A DNA stretch of 64,000 bases from Lyophyllum atratum (taxonomy: Eukaryota > Basidiomycota > Agaricomycetes > Agaricales > Lyophyllaceae), in NCBI GenBank assembly GCA_014905825.1, contig JACGCN010000015.1:1116001-1180000 (forward strand), written 5' to 3'. The number at the start of each line of letters is the position of its first letter. Positions within the stretch are counted from its first letter, which is position 1. The position numbers and the translations under genes were made by a program. Under the pieces are notes generated by a model that saw only the letters and a program-made list of their open reading frames with translations, ran no database searches and was not told where the DNA came from. Below are positions 10,050 through 21,692 of this stretch, in pieces.

Positions 10050-10249
10050 TTGATGATATACGGCGTCAGGACCGGCCAACGCCGATCGGTCTATTCATTC
10101 AAGGGGAAGACACTTTCGTTCGAACGCTGGAGTCGCATTCGGAAGGAGCCATCATAAGTGTAGATCCGAGTCAGCTCAAGGACTACGACAGCGGGGGTGG
10201 AGAGCTAATCTGGAATACACTCTCAGCGCACGCGCAGGCCTGGTGTTGA

Positions 10250-10727
10250 TATACGACCGTTGACATACATAGGTATATAGCAAGTAACATCGTCGTGTAT
10301 TTATTAAGTTCCGCAGGCCTAAGGAACAAGGCAACATATTACCAGGAGGTTGGAGAGCCCTGACCTCAACGTCACCTTCAATCCGCTTTTTTTGAGCTTG
10401 ATATCTAGCGCGCGCAAGATACATATGGATGACTCAGGATGAGCTGGCGAAGCAAATCAAGACACCTCGTGCAGTATTGCAGGATTTTAATGCAGTAGTG
10501 TTCTCAAGGGCGGTCAAATTCAGAACTGGCGAAGGTAGGATGAAGAGATTCGGCCACAACACCTGCGCCGACGAAATGCAAGCCAAGTGCACAACACATA
10601 GTGTGGCCGCCCGATTTGAAGGAACTCGATCGATAAGATAGTGTGCATATCTAGTGGAGATATATCTTAGGATCAAAGCTCGAAGCCCTCTTGCGCGAAT
10701 CATCACCATGCCTGGGACTAGATAGTA
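10250..10727. other. Intergenic, no supported gene
   Basis: Short plus- and minus-strand frames of 70-90 codons (10429-10641, 10434-10709) show no motif and overlap each other. I see only spacer between the nuclease-like gene and the Arg/Ser/Pro-rich gene. Confidence 0.4.
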
Positions 10728-13281
10728 CTACTGCCGCTGTCGATAGCTTGGGAGGCTCCCCGAATACATTGAATCCGCCCGTGTCCCGCAGCCTGACGGC
10801 CCCGCTCCGAATTGGATGCGCGTCTCTGGTATATGAGCCATACCAGCGTATATCTGGTACCCATGACCACCAAACGGCTCAAGAGCTCTATGGTCGTGGT
10901 TCTCGGATTTGAAATTGGTCATAGTAGGGATAGGGCTGAGGGGAACGAAACCTGGGGGTAGCTGGTTAACAATAACGGGGTCAGGGGGGTGTTCTGAGAA
11001 TGTCGACGGTTCATCATGATGAGAATGGGAGGAATACATCTCGGGGAGCGCTGTCGGCCTGTTAGCATGCTCAGGGGTCAGTAGGATGGGGTCGATAATA
11101 GTTCCTTCGGACGAGTTCGTGGGAGAATGTGACTGTCAAGCAATATCGTAAGTGAAAGAGGAGTGTGGGATTCGACAAACAACATACTGGAGGCTCAACA
11201 TCTATGCCAGGAACTGTGACGTTAGAGATGGATCTATGCATCGTGTTTCGACGTTGGGATGTTGGAGGACTTGGACGGAGGCCTGAAGCAGTTGGCTGAC
11301 GATATATGTTCGCTGCCGAAGATGGACGTGACGGCGGTTGAACGGAAGGTCGGCTCCGGTCCGATCGATGGTCCTTCTTCCCAGCTCGGTAGATATACGA
11401 TCCAGGTATACTCGTCCGAGGGTTGGATTTCGGAATTACCTGCGACGAATCGATAGGCTGACGAGGTCCTCCACTGACTCGAGGAGAGCGAACCCTCGGA
11501 GAGCTCGGGATCGGATCAACCATCATAGGAACCTAAAATTATAGAGAGAGAGGGCGTAAATCAGAAGCCTTGGAAACAGAAGGAATATAGGCAGAAAACA
11601 GTTAAGGCAAAGAAGAAACTCAACGTACTTCGGTCCTGTCCCGCAATAGGGCGTTGACTACCACCCGTGTCGCGATATCGTTCCTCCCGATTTGGGTCCC
11701 TCTGGGCTTTGGGTGGGCTAACTATATCGTACTGCGAGATCCTTGTGGATACTCGAGAAACAGTCGATAATGCTGGGGTATCTCGACCATCCTTTCTACG
11801 AACCCTATAAACATCGTCATAGTCCGGGGAGGGGTCGGTATGAGTTCTCGCGGCAGGTTTGTAGGTATGGCTGTGGGTTACCGGTGCAGAGTTGTCGCGG
11901 CTCTGCGCTCTTTGCCTTCGCCCAACACCTTTACCCTTGCCATTGTCGCCCTCGTCCGCGTTTGAAGGTGTCCTGGTCGCTTTCGCAGCACTATTCGCTT
12001 GATCAGTGAAGTCCACTGGCATGCTTAGCTCGTGAGGAGGTGGCAAGGAGATGTGTGCATCGGGACCAAGCGTTGGAATATACCCCTCTGGCGGGACTGA
12101 TCGACGAGATCGGTACGAGCGTCGAGAAGGCGCGATACTCGGGGAACGAGTTTCAGAGCGTGGTGAGTGGGGAGGACTCTGTGTACGCGCCCTAGACTGG
12201 CGTTGGCGATCAGGGACAATGGAGATGTCTTCAGGAGAATCCGATGACTCGTGTGCATGGCCATCTGGCGGAGATGCGGATCCACGTAATGGAATCGGTG
12301 CTGCTATTGGGAGAGGCGGAGCGTCGTTTCCAACGTCCGGCGGACTTCTCTTCCTGCTCGCTCCCCGAGTGTTCGATCTCTCTCGTGTACGATCCCTAAT
12401 CGAAAGAGCGTCAGTAAAGCACTGTCATGGGTACAGGATGTTCGGGATGTACCTCGAGGACGGAACGGACGGCTCAGCTACTGAGGCTGAAGATTTCGTA
12501 CCCGTAGGTGGTGATGGGGCTCTCCTGATTGGTTTATCCGCATCGTCTTCGCCATCCATCACGTCATCTTCATTTATTTGCTCACTCGCCCACGCATCCC
12601 ATCGCCCTCTTTCTAAACCCAGTTTCCAACCTTCCCGCCTTCCTTCTTCTCTCGCCACTTCGACAGCACGCTGCAGTACCAACTTCCGTATCTGCTTCTG
12701 TCCTTCACGCCCCTCTCCTCGGCCTCGGCGCGAGCACGTTCAACGTCATCAACGATGGTCTGGGCGCGAAGAATTTCTATTAGAGGAGGCGGGTTAGATA
12801 TTATGTTGACTAAAGGGGTAGATATCTACCTCTCTGAGCGATGTCGAGCTGAAGCTTGTACTGCTTCGTGATCCTTCATCAACTCCCTCTCAGCCGCGTC
12901 AGCTCTCGCCGTTTCATGTGCAAGAAGCCGTAGAAGGGTGTTTGCCCCGCTACTATTAGAGCGAGACCGACTGCGCGGGGCAGGCTCTTGTCGCTCCTCA
13001 CCTCGAAGTCGGGAAAGAAAGTGAGCATAAGCCTGGCGACCGGATTTCGGCCGGCTCTGGCCCTTCGAATAGTAGTCGTTATCTCGATGACCTGGAACAA
13101 ACGGATCGGGGGTCCGCGATGGTAGAGGTGCAGTCGGCGGGAATGGAGGTGTAGCTGGGTGACAGCGAGGTCTGCTCGGCAGGGCGTCGCGAGATGACGA
13201 GGACGAATGCGGGGAAGTATCTCCTGTTCGTACTGGCTGAGATGTAGGTTGCATAGGAAAGTAAGACCTAGACTCGGTCAT
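10728..13281 (-). CDS. Arg/Ser/Pro-rich disordered protein, paralogue copy B (multi-exon)
   Basis: Starts at ATG 13281. Exon 1 runs to about 12832, where a GTAGAT donor follows. Further coding blocks in minus frames lie at about 12700-12425 (EVAREEGRREGWKLGLERG, a charged helix), about 12394-11640 (SP/SR-rich, with SRSPSIAPSRRSYRSRR-like stretches and KGKGVGRRQRAQSRD), 11526-11090 and a last block 11039-10728 (PPGFVPLSPIPT..., stop at 10728). Exact joins are not resolved; the exon 1/2 boundary needs an acceptor downstream of in-frame stops near 12740. The protein is mostly low complexity with one likely coiled coil. No enzyme domain is seen. Copy A at the left edge and the fragment at 13430-13702 are paralogues. 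Confidence 0.5.
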
Positions 13282-14195
13282 GAGTCCCTGCGTTGCCGAT
13301 GGGAACAGTTGCGAATGAATCGCTCACCCTTCAGCGTGACGATCTATCCTATCCATGAGAGTTGCCTGGACCGTGAAGTGGGGGTGAAGTTCTTTAGAGC
13401 GAATGTAAGCTGTTTTTGAGGATAGAGGATCATAAAAGGCAAGGATCAGTATCTAAGCCCAACCTCCAGCCTTCCAGCCTTCCTTCTTCTCTCGCTACTT
13501 CAAAGGCACTACGGGGAGCAAACGAATCGGCGGTTCGCGATGGCAGGGGTGCAGTCGGCGGGAAGGGAGGTGTAGCTGGGCGACGGCGAGGTCTGCTTGG
13601 GAGAGCGTCGCGAGATGATGAGGACGAATGGGGGGAAGTATCTCCTGTTCGTACTGGCTGAGACGTAGGTTCGATAGAAAAGTAAGACCTACACTCGGTC
13701 ATGGGTCTCTGCTGCTCCTATGGGGACAGTTGCGAATTTAGAAATTGGTGAACGCACGAGAGCCCGCGCGTCCGATGAAGTGCCGCCAGGATCCCGCGTG
13801 CGCTGAATTAGCTGAACGGTTTACAGTTAAAATAAGGCGCTCCTGAAGGATTCAAAGACCAATCTGATCCAATCTGATCAGATGCCTCCTCCAAGGCGTC
13901 AAAATCGCGCAAATGGGTACATCTGTCATCATAGTTCACGGATAAATTCCCATCTCCAATTTGTGACCCCTTGAGGATGGTCGAGGAATGATGCCGAAGA
14001 CGGTACATAGTAGTTGGCGAAAGCCTTGAAGGCTTGAAGAGAAGTTCCCAGAGAAAAAAGCTTGGCTGATTTTCGAATTTTAGACTCCGGGTCAATATTC
14101 TGTTGATTTGCGTTTTTGTTCCTTCACCAGTCCTTCACGTCGGTTCACGACAGACCTTGTCTTTCTGTCGTGATGCATTTACTCTTCATGCGATT
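12862..14195. repeat. Segmental duplication, right copy
   Basis: Direct-orientation counterpart of 47-1640. It includes exon 1 of copy B, about 170 bp upstream (13282-13450), the truncated copy C and the flank 13740-14195. From about 13740 it parallels 1210-1640 with more divergence. Confidence 0.65.
13430..13702 (-). pseudogene. Deletion-fused fragment of the Arg/Ser/Pro-rich gene (copy C)
   Basis: The minus frame from 13702 repeats the N-terminus of copies A and B (MTECRSYF, the Ser run, the PATPPFPPTAPLPSRT stretch). It then jumps directly to FEVAREEGRLEGWRLGL, which in copy B belongs to a downstream exon near 12640. About 400 bp, including the rest of exon 1 and the first intron, are missing, and the frame stops 7 codons later. 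It is a truncated internal-deletion copy placed just upstream of copy B. Confidence 0.7.
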
Positions 14196-14403
14196 TTTTC
14201 TCTGTCTTAGTAGTTCATTTGAAAACCCTGAACACGAACCGTAGCGGAGGCGGCTTGCTGATCAAGACTGGGTCAAATTCGTCAATTTGTCGGATCTCAA
14301 CTCTCTTTCGCCGCAGGCGAAGTCAGGCCAAGTTTTGAATGATACAGCATCGGAGGCTCGGATTAAATGGCGCTTCGAAACACGGAAGAACATTGACAAC
14401 AGG

Positions 14404-14410
14404 TATAAAA
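14404..14410 (+). promoter_or_regulatory. TATA box of the AA9 gene
   Basis: TATAAAA sits 53 bp upstream of the ATG at 14463, at the right place for a core promoter of an inducible secreted-enzyme gene. Confidence 0.6.
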
Positions 14411-14462
14411 TCCTCGGTTTCTCGTTGCTTTGCTTCTCCCCAAGTCTCGTCGTAAATCCAAG

Positions 14463-15725
14463 ATGATCCTCTCCAAGTCTCTGTTGTTTTTAGCCAGCCT
14501 ATGCGCGACCCTTGGTCAGGTCAATGCTCATTGTATGTCTTTTTATCTACCTAGCCTCTTCACAATACTGACTTTCCACCTAGATACGTTCCCGACTCTG
14601 ACTGTGAACGGGCAGAACACCGCTCAATGGGCCAATGTCCGGAAGACTAACAACTACAACAGTCGCAATCCCGTAAGCGATCTCTTAATTCTTCCTCTAT
14701 TCCAGTATCAACCTGTTTTACTGCCCTAGGTCACCGACGTGAAGAGCGCCGACTTCAGATGCTACGCCTCTGAAACTGGCGCGACGGCGGCGACTATCAA
14801 CGTTGCTGCGGGTTCAACTCTTGGAATTCAGAGTGATGGGACAATATACCACCCAGGTGTAAGTCTCAACTCGTTGTCGCTTCTACCCGATGGGAGTTGA
14901 CAGTGGTTGTTAAGCCTGTGAATGTTTACATGGCGAAAGCCTCCAACGGCAACGCCGCGACTTTCGCTGGTGACGGTGCGGTGTGGTTCAAGGTACGAAC
15001 TATGGCAGACAATTCACGGCGGGTTTTGCTTATCCTGGTTCTCCCTATAGGTCTATGAAGTCGGGGCCGTTACTGACGGCGGAACCAGTATCAACTGGCC
15101 TGCTTACAGTAATTTTTTTCAAACCGATGCACTCCAATGTCATGTCTAACCATATGTTCGCACCACAGACGCTCCTGGTGTTTCTTTCGCTATTCCCAAA
15201 TCCCTACCCACTGGCCAATATCTAGGTATACACGGAATTATTAGCGAGCCCGTCCATTCAATGCTGATCTCGCGCCCTGAACAGTTCGCATCGAATCAAT
15301 TGCTTTACATTCGGCGTCGACATTCGGAGGAGGTGATAGCTAATCTAGTTTTCTTTCACGCAAAGCTGACACGATCAATATCCTTTCAGCTCAATTCTAC
15401 ATTAGCTGCGGGCAGATTAATGTCACTGGCGGAGGTACAGCTCTTGCTTCTTGTGACTTTGATCAGTTCATTTACCCATCACCATCAGGGAGTGGCTCGC
15501 CTGGACCCCTCGTCTCCATTCCAGGCGTTTACACTGGCAATGTATGCTCTTCGCGTTCCTCGAAGTCACCTTCGGACTAACTAACTTATCTAGGAACCCG
15601 GAATTCTCATCAACATCTACTATCCAGTTCCGAAGACGTACACCAACCCTGGCCCTGTAAGTCGTTCATCGGCTTTTGTTCACTGGCATGCTCATAAGAC
15701 CTCGCAGGCTGTCTGGAGAGGATGA
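14463..15725 (+). CDS. AA9 (former GH61) lytic polysaccharide monooxygenase
   Basis: A secreted copper enzyme that oxidatively cleaves cellulose and related beta-glucans. About nine exons (14463-14532, 14584-14672, 14729-about 14856, 14904-about 14991, then about 15051-15109, 15170-15227, 15286-15332, 15389-15540, 15596-15658 and a short last exon ending TGA 15725) are joined by introns of about 45-60 nt. A 22-residue signal peptide ends ...GQVNA, and the mature chain begins HYTFPTL, giving the N-terminal His of the copper histidine brace. The second His is in IYHPG. The QFYISCGQINVTGGG block carries the conserved Gln and Tyr region. Several Cys pairs are present (FRCYAS, YISCGQ, ASCDF). The chain ends soon after the catalytic domain, with no cellulose-binding module. 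No damage seen. Confidence 0.9.
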
Positions 15726-16476
15726 AAGGCTGAGATACCAGTCGCAGTTCGCGCAACAGGTTGATAGCGAGGGATCTCAGCATCTGTCGCATTACACCTA
15801 GGTCTTGGAGAATAAATATTCACCATATCCTACTGGATGCGCGCCACGAGGCGCCCGTGAGGAATCTGTCCCGAAATGCACCAGCGATCCAGCGAAGGCT
15901 ACTGCCTACTGCGTTAACAAGAAAGGAGACTGCGTGTCACCGGACCAAGCATAGAACTTTCGAGCGTATCCTACAGTATGCCTTCCTCGGCATGTCTCAT
16001 TATATTCGCTCGTAATCCTATCAGCGCCTACAGGTCCTAATTTGGGCAGATATTGAAGATCAGGGCGCAAATGCTAAGTAAGATCGACGAAGATTCAGCA
16101 CGATTATTTTATGCTCCCCATTCTTCCTACTAATGTCATACGTCTATGACGAGCCTGTGGCTGTACGGATACATGGATTCTGTTATACACTGGGGAATAA
16201 GAAATGAAGAGCAGATATCAATATACACAAATCACCGTCCATGACATACTTTCTGTAGGACATTTTGAAACGAGTGCGTAGAATATAGCAAGTTGTAGTA
16301 TCGGAGGCGGATCTCCAGGTATCTGACGGTTATGTGATTTCATGCAGAGGGGGAAAAGCTCTTTGTCCGGATGACTCTGAGTCTTAGTAAGACATGGTAT
16401 CAATACCAGCGTTATGTGTGCACATGCTTGTCGGAGTACTACGGAAAAGAAGTTTCAGCAGCGCAGCGTACATAGT
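15726..16476. other. Intergenic between AA9 and membrane protein gene
   Basis: Convergent 3' ends flank this stretch. I see only short frames with no motif. Confidence 0.4.
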
Positions 16477-17944
16477 TCAATGGGGACATACAGATTTCTG
16501 AGTCGCAGACGCGCCTGAAGCAGAGTTGTTGGACAGTTGCGATTCGACTTCCGTGGATATCTGAGCTGCATCAAGTAGGGCAGGAGACCGACCAGATTCG
16601 TCGGAATCGGATGGGACACACTCAAGTTCAACATCTTTACAGCTCTTGAGTTGTGTGGTGAACCCAAACGTCTCGACCATAGAGCGTTGTTGCGAGACCA
16701 GAAGTATGATGATGGAAGGATACATTGCCTGCAGATCGGACTTAGCTGGTCGGGAGAGTCAACGATAGGTGGTACATACCGTCGCCATAGTTAAAAATAC
16801 TTGAATACTTGCACCTGCTATGTCAAATGCCGAATGGCGGACATATGGCACGAAACCCACAATCAAATTCAGGCTCTGTAAGAATGTTAGACGTTGGATC
16901 AAGCGGTTGAAGGGTACCATACTTGGATGCCACAATACATGAAGCCAGACTCGATAAGAACCAGCATGACTCTTAGCACCGGTGACGTAGACTTTTGCCT
17001 TATCCCCAGCTGTCTGTTAAATCGAATTTGGTTCCTGGAGCGGGTGAGCAAATGAAGCACACTGGAATGTTTAGACTAACCATAGTTTTAGGAGAATTAG
17101 AAGTGTGGATGCGACATTGGTTGCCAAGGAAAGAGCCAAAGACGCATTAAAGAGTCGGTCAACATGGAATTCGAGCATCGTGGCCGAGTGCACGTCATCT
17201 TGCATGGCAAAGGCAACAGAGTGCATGACCAGCAAGGTGAAAGATGTACCTAGAGAAGGCTTCAAAACTGAAACACGCCGCAGAGTTGAAAGGGTTGTGA
17301 TTTACCGATTGTCCCAACAAGGAGAGCACATGGGGCCAGCATGGACCATCGCTGCTCAGCACATATCACCCAGGTCCTCCAGACCACTACACCGTCACTC
17401 ATGACAACCTGATAAATGACGATGTAGGTCAAAATACAGCTGGAACTCCTCGATACAAGAGACATACCAACGATTGCGTCACCCAATTTATAATCATCCG
17501 TGTACATGATACTAATAGCCGTTGAGTGGTGTTATTAAGTGTCGCGCGGTCAACAACCCCAGCTGAGTCGACAAAGATTGATTTAATTGAAATTGCGAGG
17601 TCCACAAAGCCAAGAAGCCAAAGCATGGTGGTAAGCAGGAAGCCAATTGTTGTTGTCGCAAACAAAATCCGGGTGGCTTCGGCTCCAAGGCCACGTTTTC
17701 TGCCTATAGGTGAGAGGGTGATTCGAGATACGAGGACCAGCTACTCACAAAAGCGTGAATGTTGAGAGCAAGAAAATCAATATAACCGCCCCTGGAGGAA
17801 AGGATGACAGACGAATGTGAGCCGCCTGAAGCGAGAACATGACACAGACGCACCGTAAAGCACAGTCCTTGTGACTTGAGCTGCGATATTGTTGATTAGT
17901 GTAAGGCCCACGCCATGGACCAGTAACCGTTCTTCGGGGGTCAT
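16477..17944 (-). CDS. Polytopic membrane protein, paralogue 1
   Basis: Starts MTPEERLLVHGVGLT at 17944, aligned with the start of the paralogue at 50498. Exons separated by about 45-60-nt introns encode a series of hydrophobic segments: NNIAAQVTRTVLYG; GAVILIFLLSTFTLL; ILFATTTIGFLLTTMLWLLGFVDLAI; then MYTDDYKLGDAIV with SDGVVVWRTWVIC; ASLALSLATNVASTLLILLKLW; and AMYPSIIILLVSQQRSM. The tail is Ser-rich and hydrophilic, ending at 16477. About seven membrane spans are plausible. The motif DGVVVWRTW and the YPSII...SQRSMVE block are shared with the paralogue. This is a family of fungal multi-pass proteins of unknown function; a receptor-like role is possible but not shown. Confidence 0.7.
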
Positions 17945-18007
17945 AGTGCTGCGCGCAATCGGGGATCCGCAACGATTGTCCAAAAAGCGTGTTGTATATG
18001 GCGTCAC

Positions 18008-20764
18008 TTATAAACTAAATGCAGATGCGATATCTGGCATCCTCATCACCCCTCAGAAGTCATGATAGCTTCCTTTGATCGCGCGCTTGAGTTGCAGCAT
18101 GTCTGATCCGAGACAGCCCGTTCATGGCCTTTTCTAGCACTCATCTGTTCGACCTGATCTGATATCATTGTGAGACTGAAGCCCCATGGTACCATCAAAC
18201 TCGGCAGCTCTTATTCACGCCGCCGACGACTGCTACTAGGTGGCGACTCTCAACCGCCGTTATTGTTTACAACCATGCCCCACCCCCATGTCGTTGCGAT
18301 TCCAGGAACGGGGCCATTCCACTTTCCTGATTGGATTTTACGCCCTTGTAGTCGAGGGGCCATACGTCTTCATCGATTAATCGCCCAAACAGTATCCTCC
18401 AGACGCGGGCTGCGCGCCACCGTCGTTTAATGCTCTCAGGGAAGTCCAGATGGTTAATACTCCGCCTTGGATCATCTTGGCTGGCGAATGAAGGCGGTCG
18501 CAGCGAGAAGATTTACATTCACTTACGACAGGGTCGATTTAAGGAGGGAGCTCTCAAGCCCACCGGCGGTCTAAGTCACAAAGATCGCGTTTGTCAACAT
18601 CATACTCTCGGATGATCGCCGAAGGCTTGATGATCAATGCATCTCGGTAGCCGATATATGGAAGCAGGCTGGCAGGCGATCTTGGGCGGTACGGGTGCAG
18701 GTAGATTATGTTAAGGCTTGCAGGCTACGTCTAGAGTATTCTTGAGCTTGTAAAGGGGACGGCAGGGTGGATGCCCACTGGTGGAGATCCGGCTACAATG
18801 TGGTGTCCATTGGAGAAGAAACGCGAAGCGAGGCTCGACCCATCACGAGCGCACGCGTGCTCGAGAGACGGCGATGTACGGATGTGGAGTGAACGAAGAT
18901 CCAAGTTATGTAGAAGCTCGACATCAGAAGATATCGACCACTTCGGGCGCATCACTAATCGAAGACTTTACAATACGCTAGTCGTGACCCTTGGTAAATG
19001 GCCAAAATGTTTTATCAGCGGAAGCGCGTCGACACGGATAGTCGAAGAATTCTAGGAGCTATGGCCATATTCGACATCCTCCTGGACTTTTAGCGATGAT
19101 CATTGTCGGAAATGATCGACGTGATCAGCTCACAGGCACAATGGCGATTCCATACCCATGTAGACTTCTGCATCATCGATGGATATCAGCCACAGATCAA
19201 CCTGAAGAAAGAAGACACCGACAGATCATTCGGTGTTTCGTGTACTTAAGCGTTCCAAAACTTCGATATTCTGAGGTCCCATAAGTTGGTCATATGCAGC
19301 AATGTTTCGTCTACTGACGAAGATGTATACCGTATCTCCCGCTGGTGAAATCGATAGATCCCAAGTCGGCACACAGGTTGTCTGGGTAGGGTCCCAACAG
19401 GACAAGACTGGGCCGACGTCATTAACCTAAAGGATCTCACGTGAGGACCCCGAACGATAACAGATCTTCGAAAGAAGACTGACCTTGGCTTGTTCTCACC
19501 TCCCCAAGACGTATGAATTTCAGCCGAGCCCAACTGCCATTTCATAGTGCCAGCCATTCCTTCACACATCATCTCCCGTGTCCTCCAGCAAGTGCCATCC
19601 GCCACGTCTGCGGAGCGGCACCTCGATGCCCCTACTCTTCTAGCTCGGTCGTCGCGGGTTCCATCGCCTTGACGGCGTGGAGTTGTCGGGCCGTTTAGCC
19701 GGCGAGAAGCAGGTAAGTGCGGGAACGGTACCCAATTTCGACTCAGACTTTCAAAGATACAGAAAGAGGATTTGTGCGGAGGGGCTTGGGCTGCGGAGAG
19801 ACGGGAGGAGGCGGTGGGACAGCTAGCCATGCGGGCGGCGTGTTGGACTCTATGCTTATGTCCTCTGAGTTAGATAGTCCAACTTGATTCTTGAAAACTT
19901 ACAACGAGTGGACATGCGACATCAGCAACCGACTACGTCCCCAAGACCCTCAATCTATCCAGCTACCGTCGTATATGTTCATTGACATCATACCGCAGAT
20001 TGGAAGCGCCGTCACATGAGTGCGCAAAGCCGTGATTTGGAGAAGTCATAACCCAAGGATGCGTAGAGCTTGCATTCGAGTTGGCAAGACATTCACGGAG
20101 GATCTCCGGGTAGATTGGGCTGGATTCAGTCAAAGGAGTGGTGGACCGCATGACTTACGCGCGAGACGTTATGGAATTGCGATGTCGCAATGGCGCGAGT
20201 AATTTTTTCTAGAGTGTTCAACAGCGTTTTGTGCCCGCCAAAAGCGAGTTCTCTAAACATGACAGCTTATCCTATAGTCCGATCGTATGATTCGTAAAGT
20301 GTTGGCAAGAGAAAAATTCGGCACACTTACATCGTCTATCAGCAACAAAACAATTATCCTGCAACCACGTCGAGGCAACGACAACAAGCTGAGGTGGAGA
20401 ACATCATGGCAATGCCACGGTCGTGGGAGCAACGACAAGGGAAAAGGTCCCGTGATGTCATTGTCAACACTGTTGAACAACCCGGCCGCCCCGGGCCAGG
20501 CATGCAGCCGAACTATTTCCGTCACCTAACAGACCTGGCCTCATTCAAACAAGAATCGACATCTGGATCTGAACCCAAGCCCAAGCACCCGTCAACGCGC
20601 CTCGTCTGTTGTGTCAAATATGGAATCGACTTGTTCGAATTTCGAAAAATTCTCAGCAAGCTCCATTCTGGCGTCTATACCACGGCTCCCCAGAGGACTC
20701 TTACCCACATTGTACGTCGAATTAATCTACCTTAAACTTGACTTCAAGACCAAGCGTTTACAGA
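18008..20764. other. Long stretch without a supported gene
   Basis: Several frames of 60-110 codons occur on both strands. The longest is 19830-19246 on the minus strand (194 codons, no motif, no homology to anything else here). A plus frame 20394-20735 (113 codons) is mixed in composition and could be a small gene, but has no recognisable feature. I cannot support a gene call. Confidence 0.35.
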
Positions 20765-21320
20765 TCATGCTAAGATCTTGCTAGTCGGAGGGGCAGCGAT
20801 TCTGGTGGTGCCGATCGAGAGTCCATGCAGCAGTAGACTCTCAGGTTCTGGGGTCGTTATATCGCTTTGCGCTGACAGGCTCGTTCGCGCTCGGTGAGCT
20901 TCCTTGATCTTCTGACTAAGTTTGACGTACCCGGCAGGACAGTCGATTAAATTCGTCACCTCTGGCTCATGGCGCCGATCTTGATGGGCGTTCACGTCAA
21001 GTCCGTGCCCCTTTTCCTTTTGGCGCTTCGTGAAGTCCTCCCTTCGATTTCAGGTGCACTAGCCATAATGACGTACCGAGGTAAGCGAAATATTTTGCTA
21101 TAGGGTTCTACCAATCTTGAATTTGGGTCGTCATACAGATACCTAGGTTGTCTGAATCAAGCGTCATATCAACGCGACGCTCCCGTCGGGTGTTAAAGAT
21201 AATGAAACTTCGGGACCCAGCAGGGAAAGTTGAGTAGATCCGTCCAACCAGACTTACGGATTCCTCAAAGTGTAGCCTTGTCATGTCGATGGAGATAGCG
21301 CCGATCCTCGCCTGGATCAT
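20765..21320 (-). CDS. Hypothetical protein, at least two exons
   Basis: A minus-strand exon from ATG 21320 (MIQARIGAISIDMTRLHF..., reaching RRERRVDMTLDSDNLG) ends near a GTATCT donor at about 21140. A downstream block from about 21030 to the stop at 20765 encodes a Lys/Arg-rich start (DFTKRQKEKG), then CPAGYVKLSQKIKEAHRART and a Ser/Thr-rich tail ending PPTSKILA. The join is inferred. No domain is recognised. It is divergent from the first old yellow enzyme gene. Confidence 0.4.
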
Positions 21321-21692
21321 CTAGGAACACGTCCTCAGTAAATTGATCAACGCTGCTATCATCATACATCGGCGTGTCGACGACGTGGCGAGGCTAACGG
21401 TCACGTTGGCTGCGACGACTGATGGTAAGTTTCGCCTAGTTTCGGTCCACTGCCTTCACTGGGAATGAACTCACCTACGTACGTACTTAGCTCTCTCGAC
21501 TTCGGCTGGTCAACTGATGGTTATTTGCGGCACTTCTGATTAGGTTACGCACACGTGCATCTTGTGAGGATATCGAGTTCTCTTCTGGCGTGATTATTCA
21601 TCCGGGACCCTGTACTTATCGTGTCCTTATCATGCGAATAGCTTACCCTGTTCCTTCTTCTTTGTCTTTGGACCTTTTGACATCCAGCTGCA

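Larger units (their letters stand above)
4384..10249 (+). pseudogene. PD-(D/E)XK nuclease-like gene split by a Ty1/copia insertion
   Basis: Coding starts at ATG 4384, stops being host sequence at 4958 and resumes at 10050-10249 (stop TGA). The intervening 5.1 kb is the copia element. The N-terminal part has the nuclease-fold signature: P121-D122 in the context LIPDF, then a hydrophobic beta-strand ending E145-V-K147-K, i.e. PD-x22-ExK. Known families with this pattern include restriction-like and RecB-like nucleases; the specific role here is unknown. With one copy of the 5-bp TTGAT duplication removed, the two halves read on in the same frame. A separate discontinuity of 20 bp lies at 4854-4873 (GTATCC...TTCAG), either an extremely short intron or an indel. 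The split gene would now give a truncated protein. Confidence 0.65.

Noticed and set aside
19246..19830. 194-codon minus-strand frame
   Set aside because: No domain, Arg-rich mixed composition, no paralogue in the window and no splice pattern that improves it; left as unsupported.
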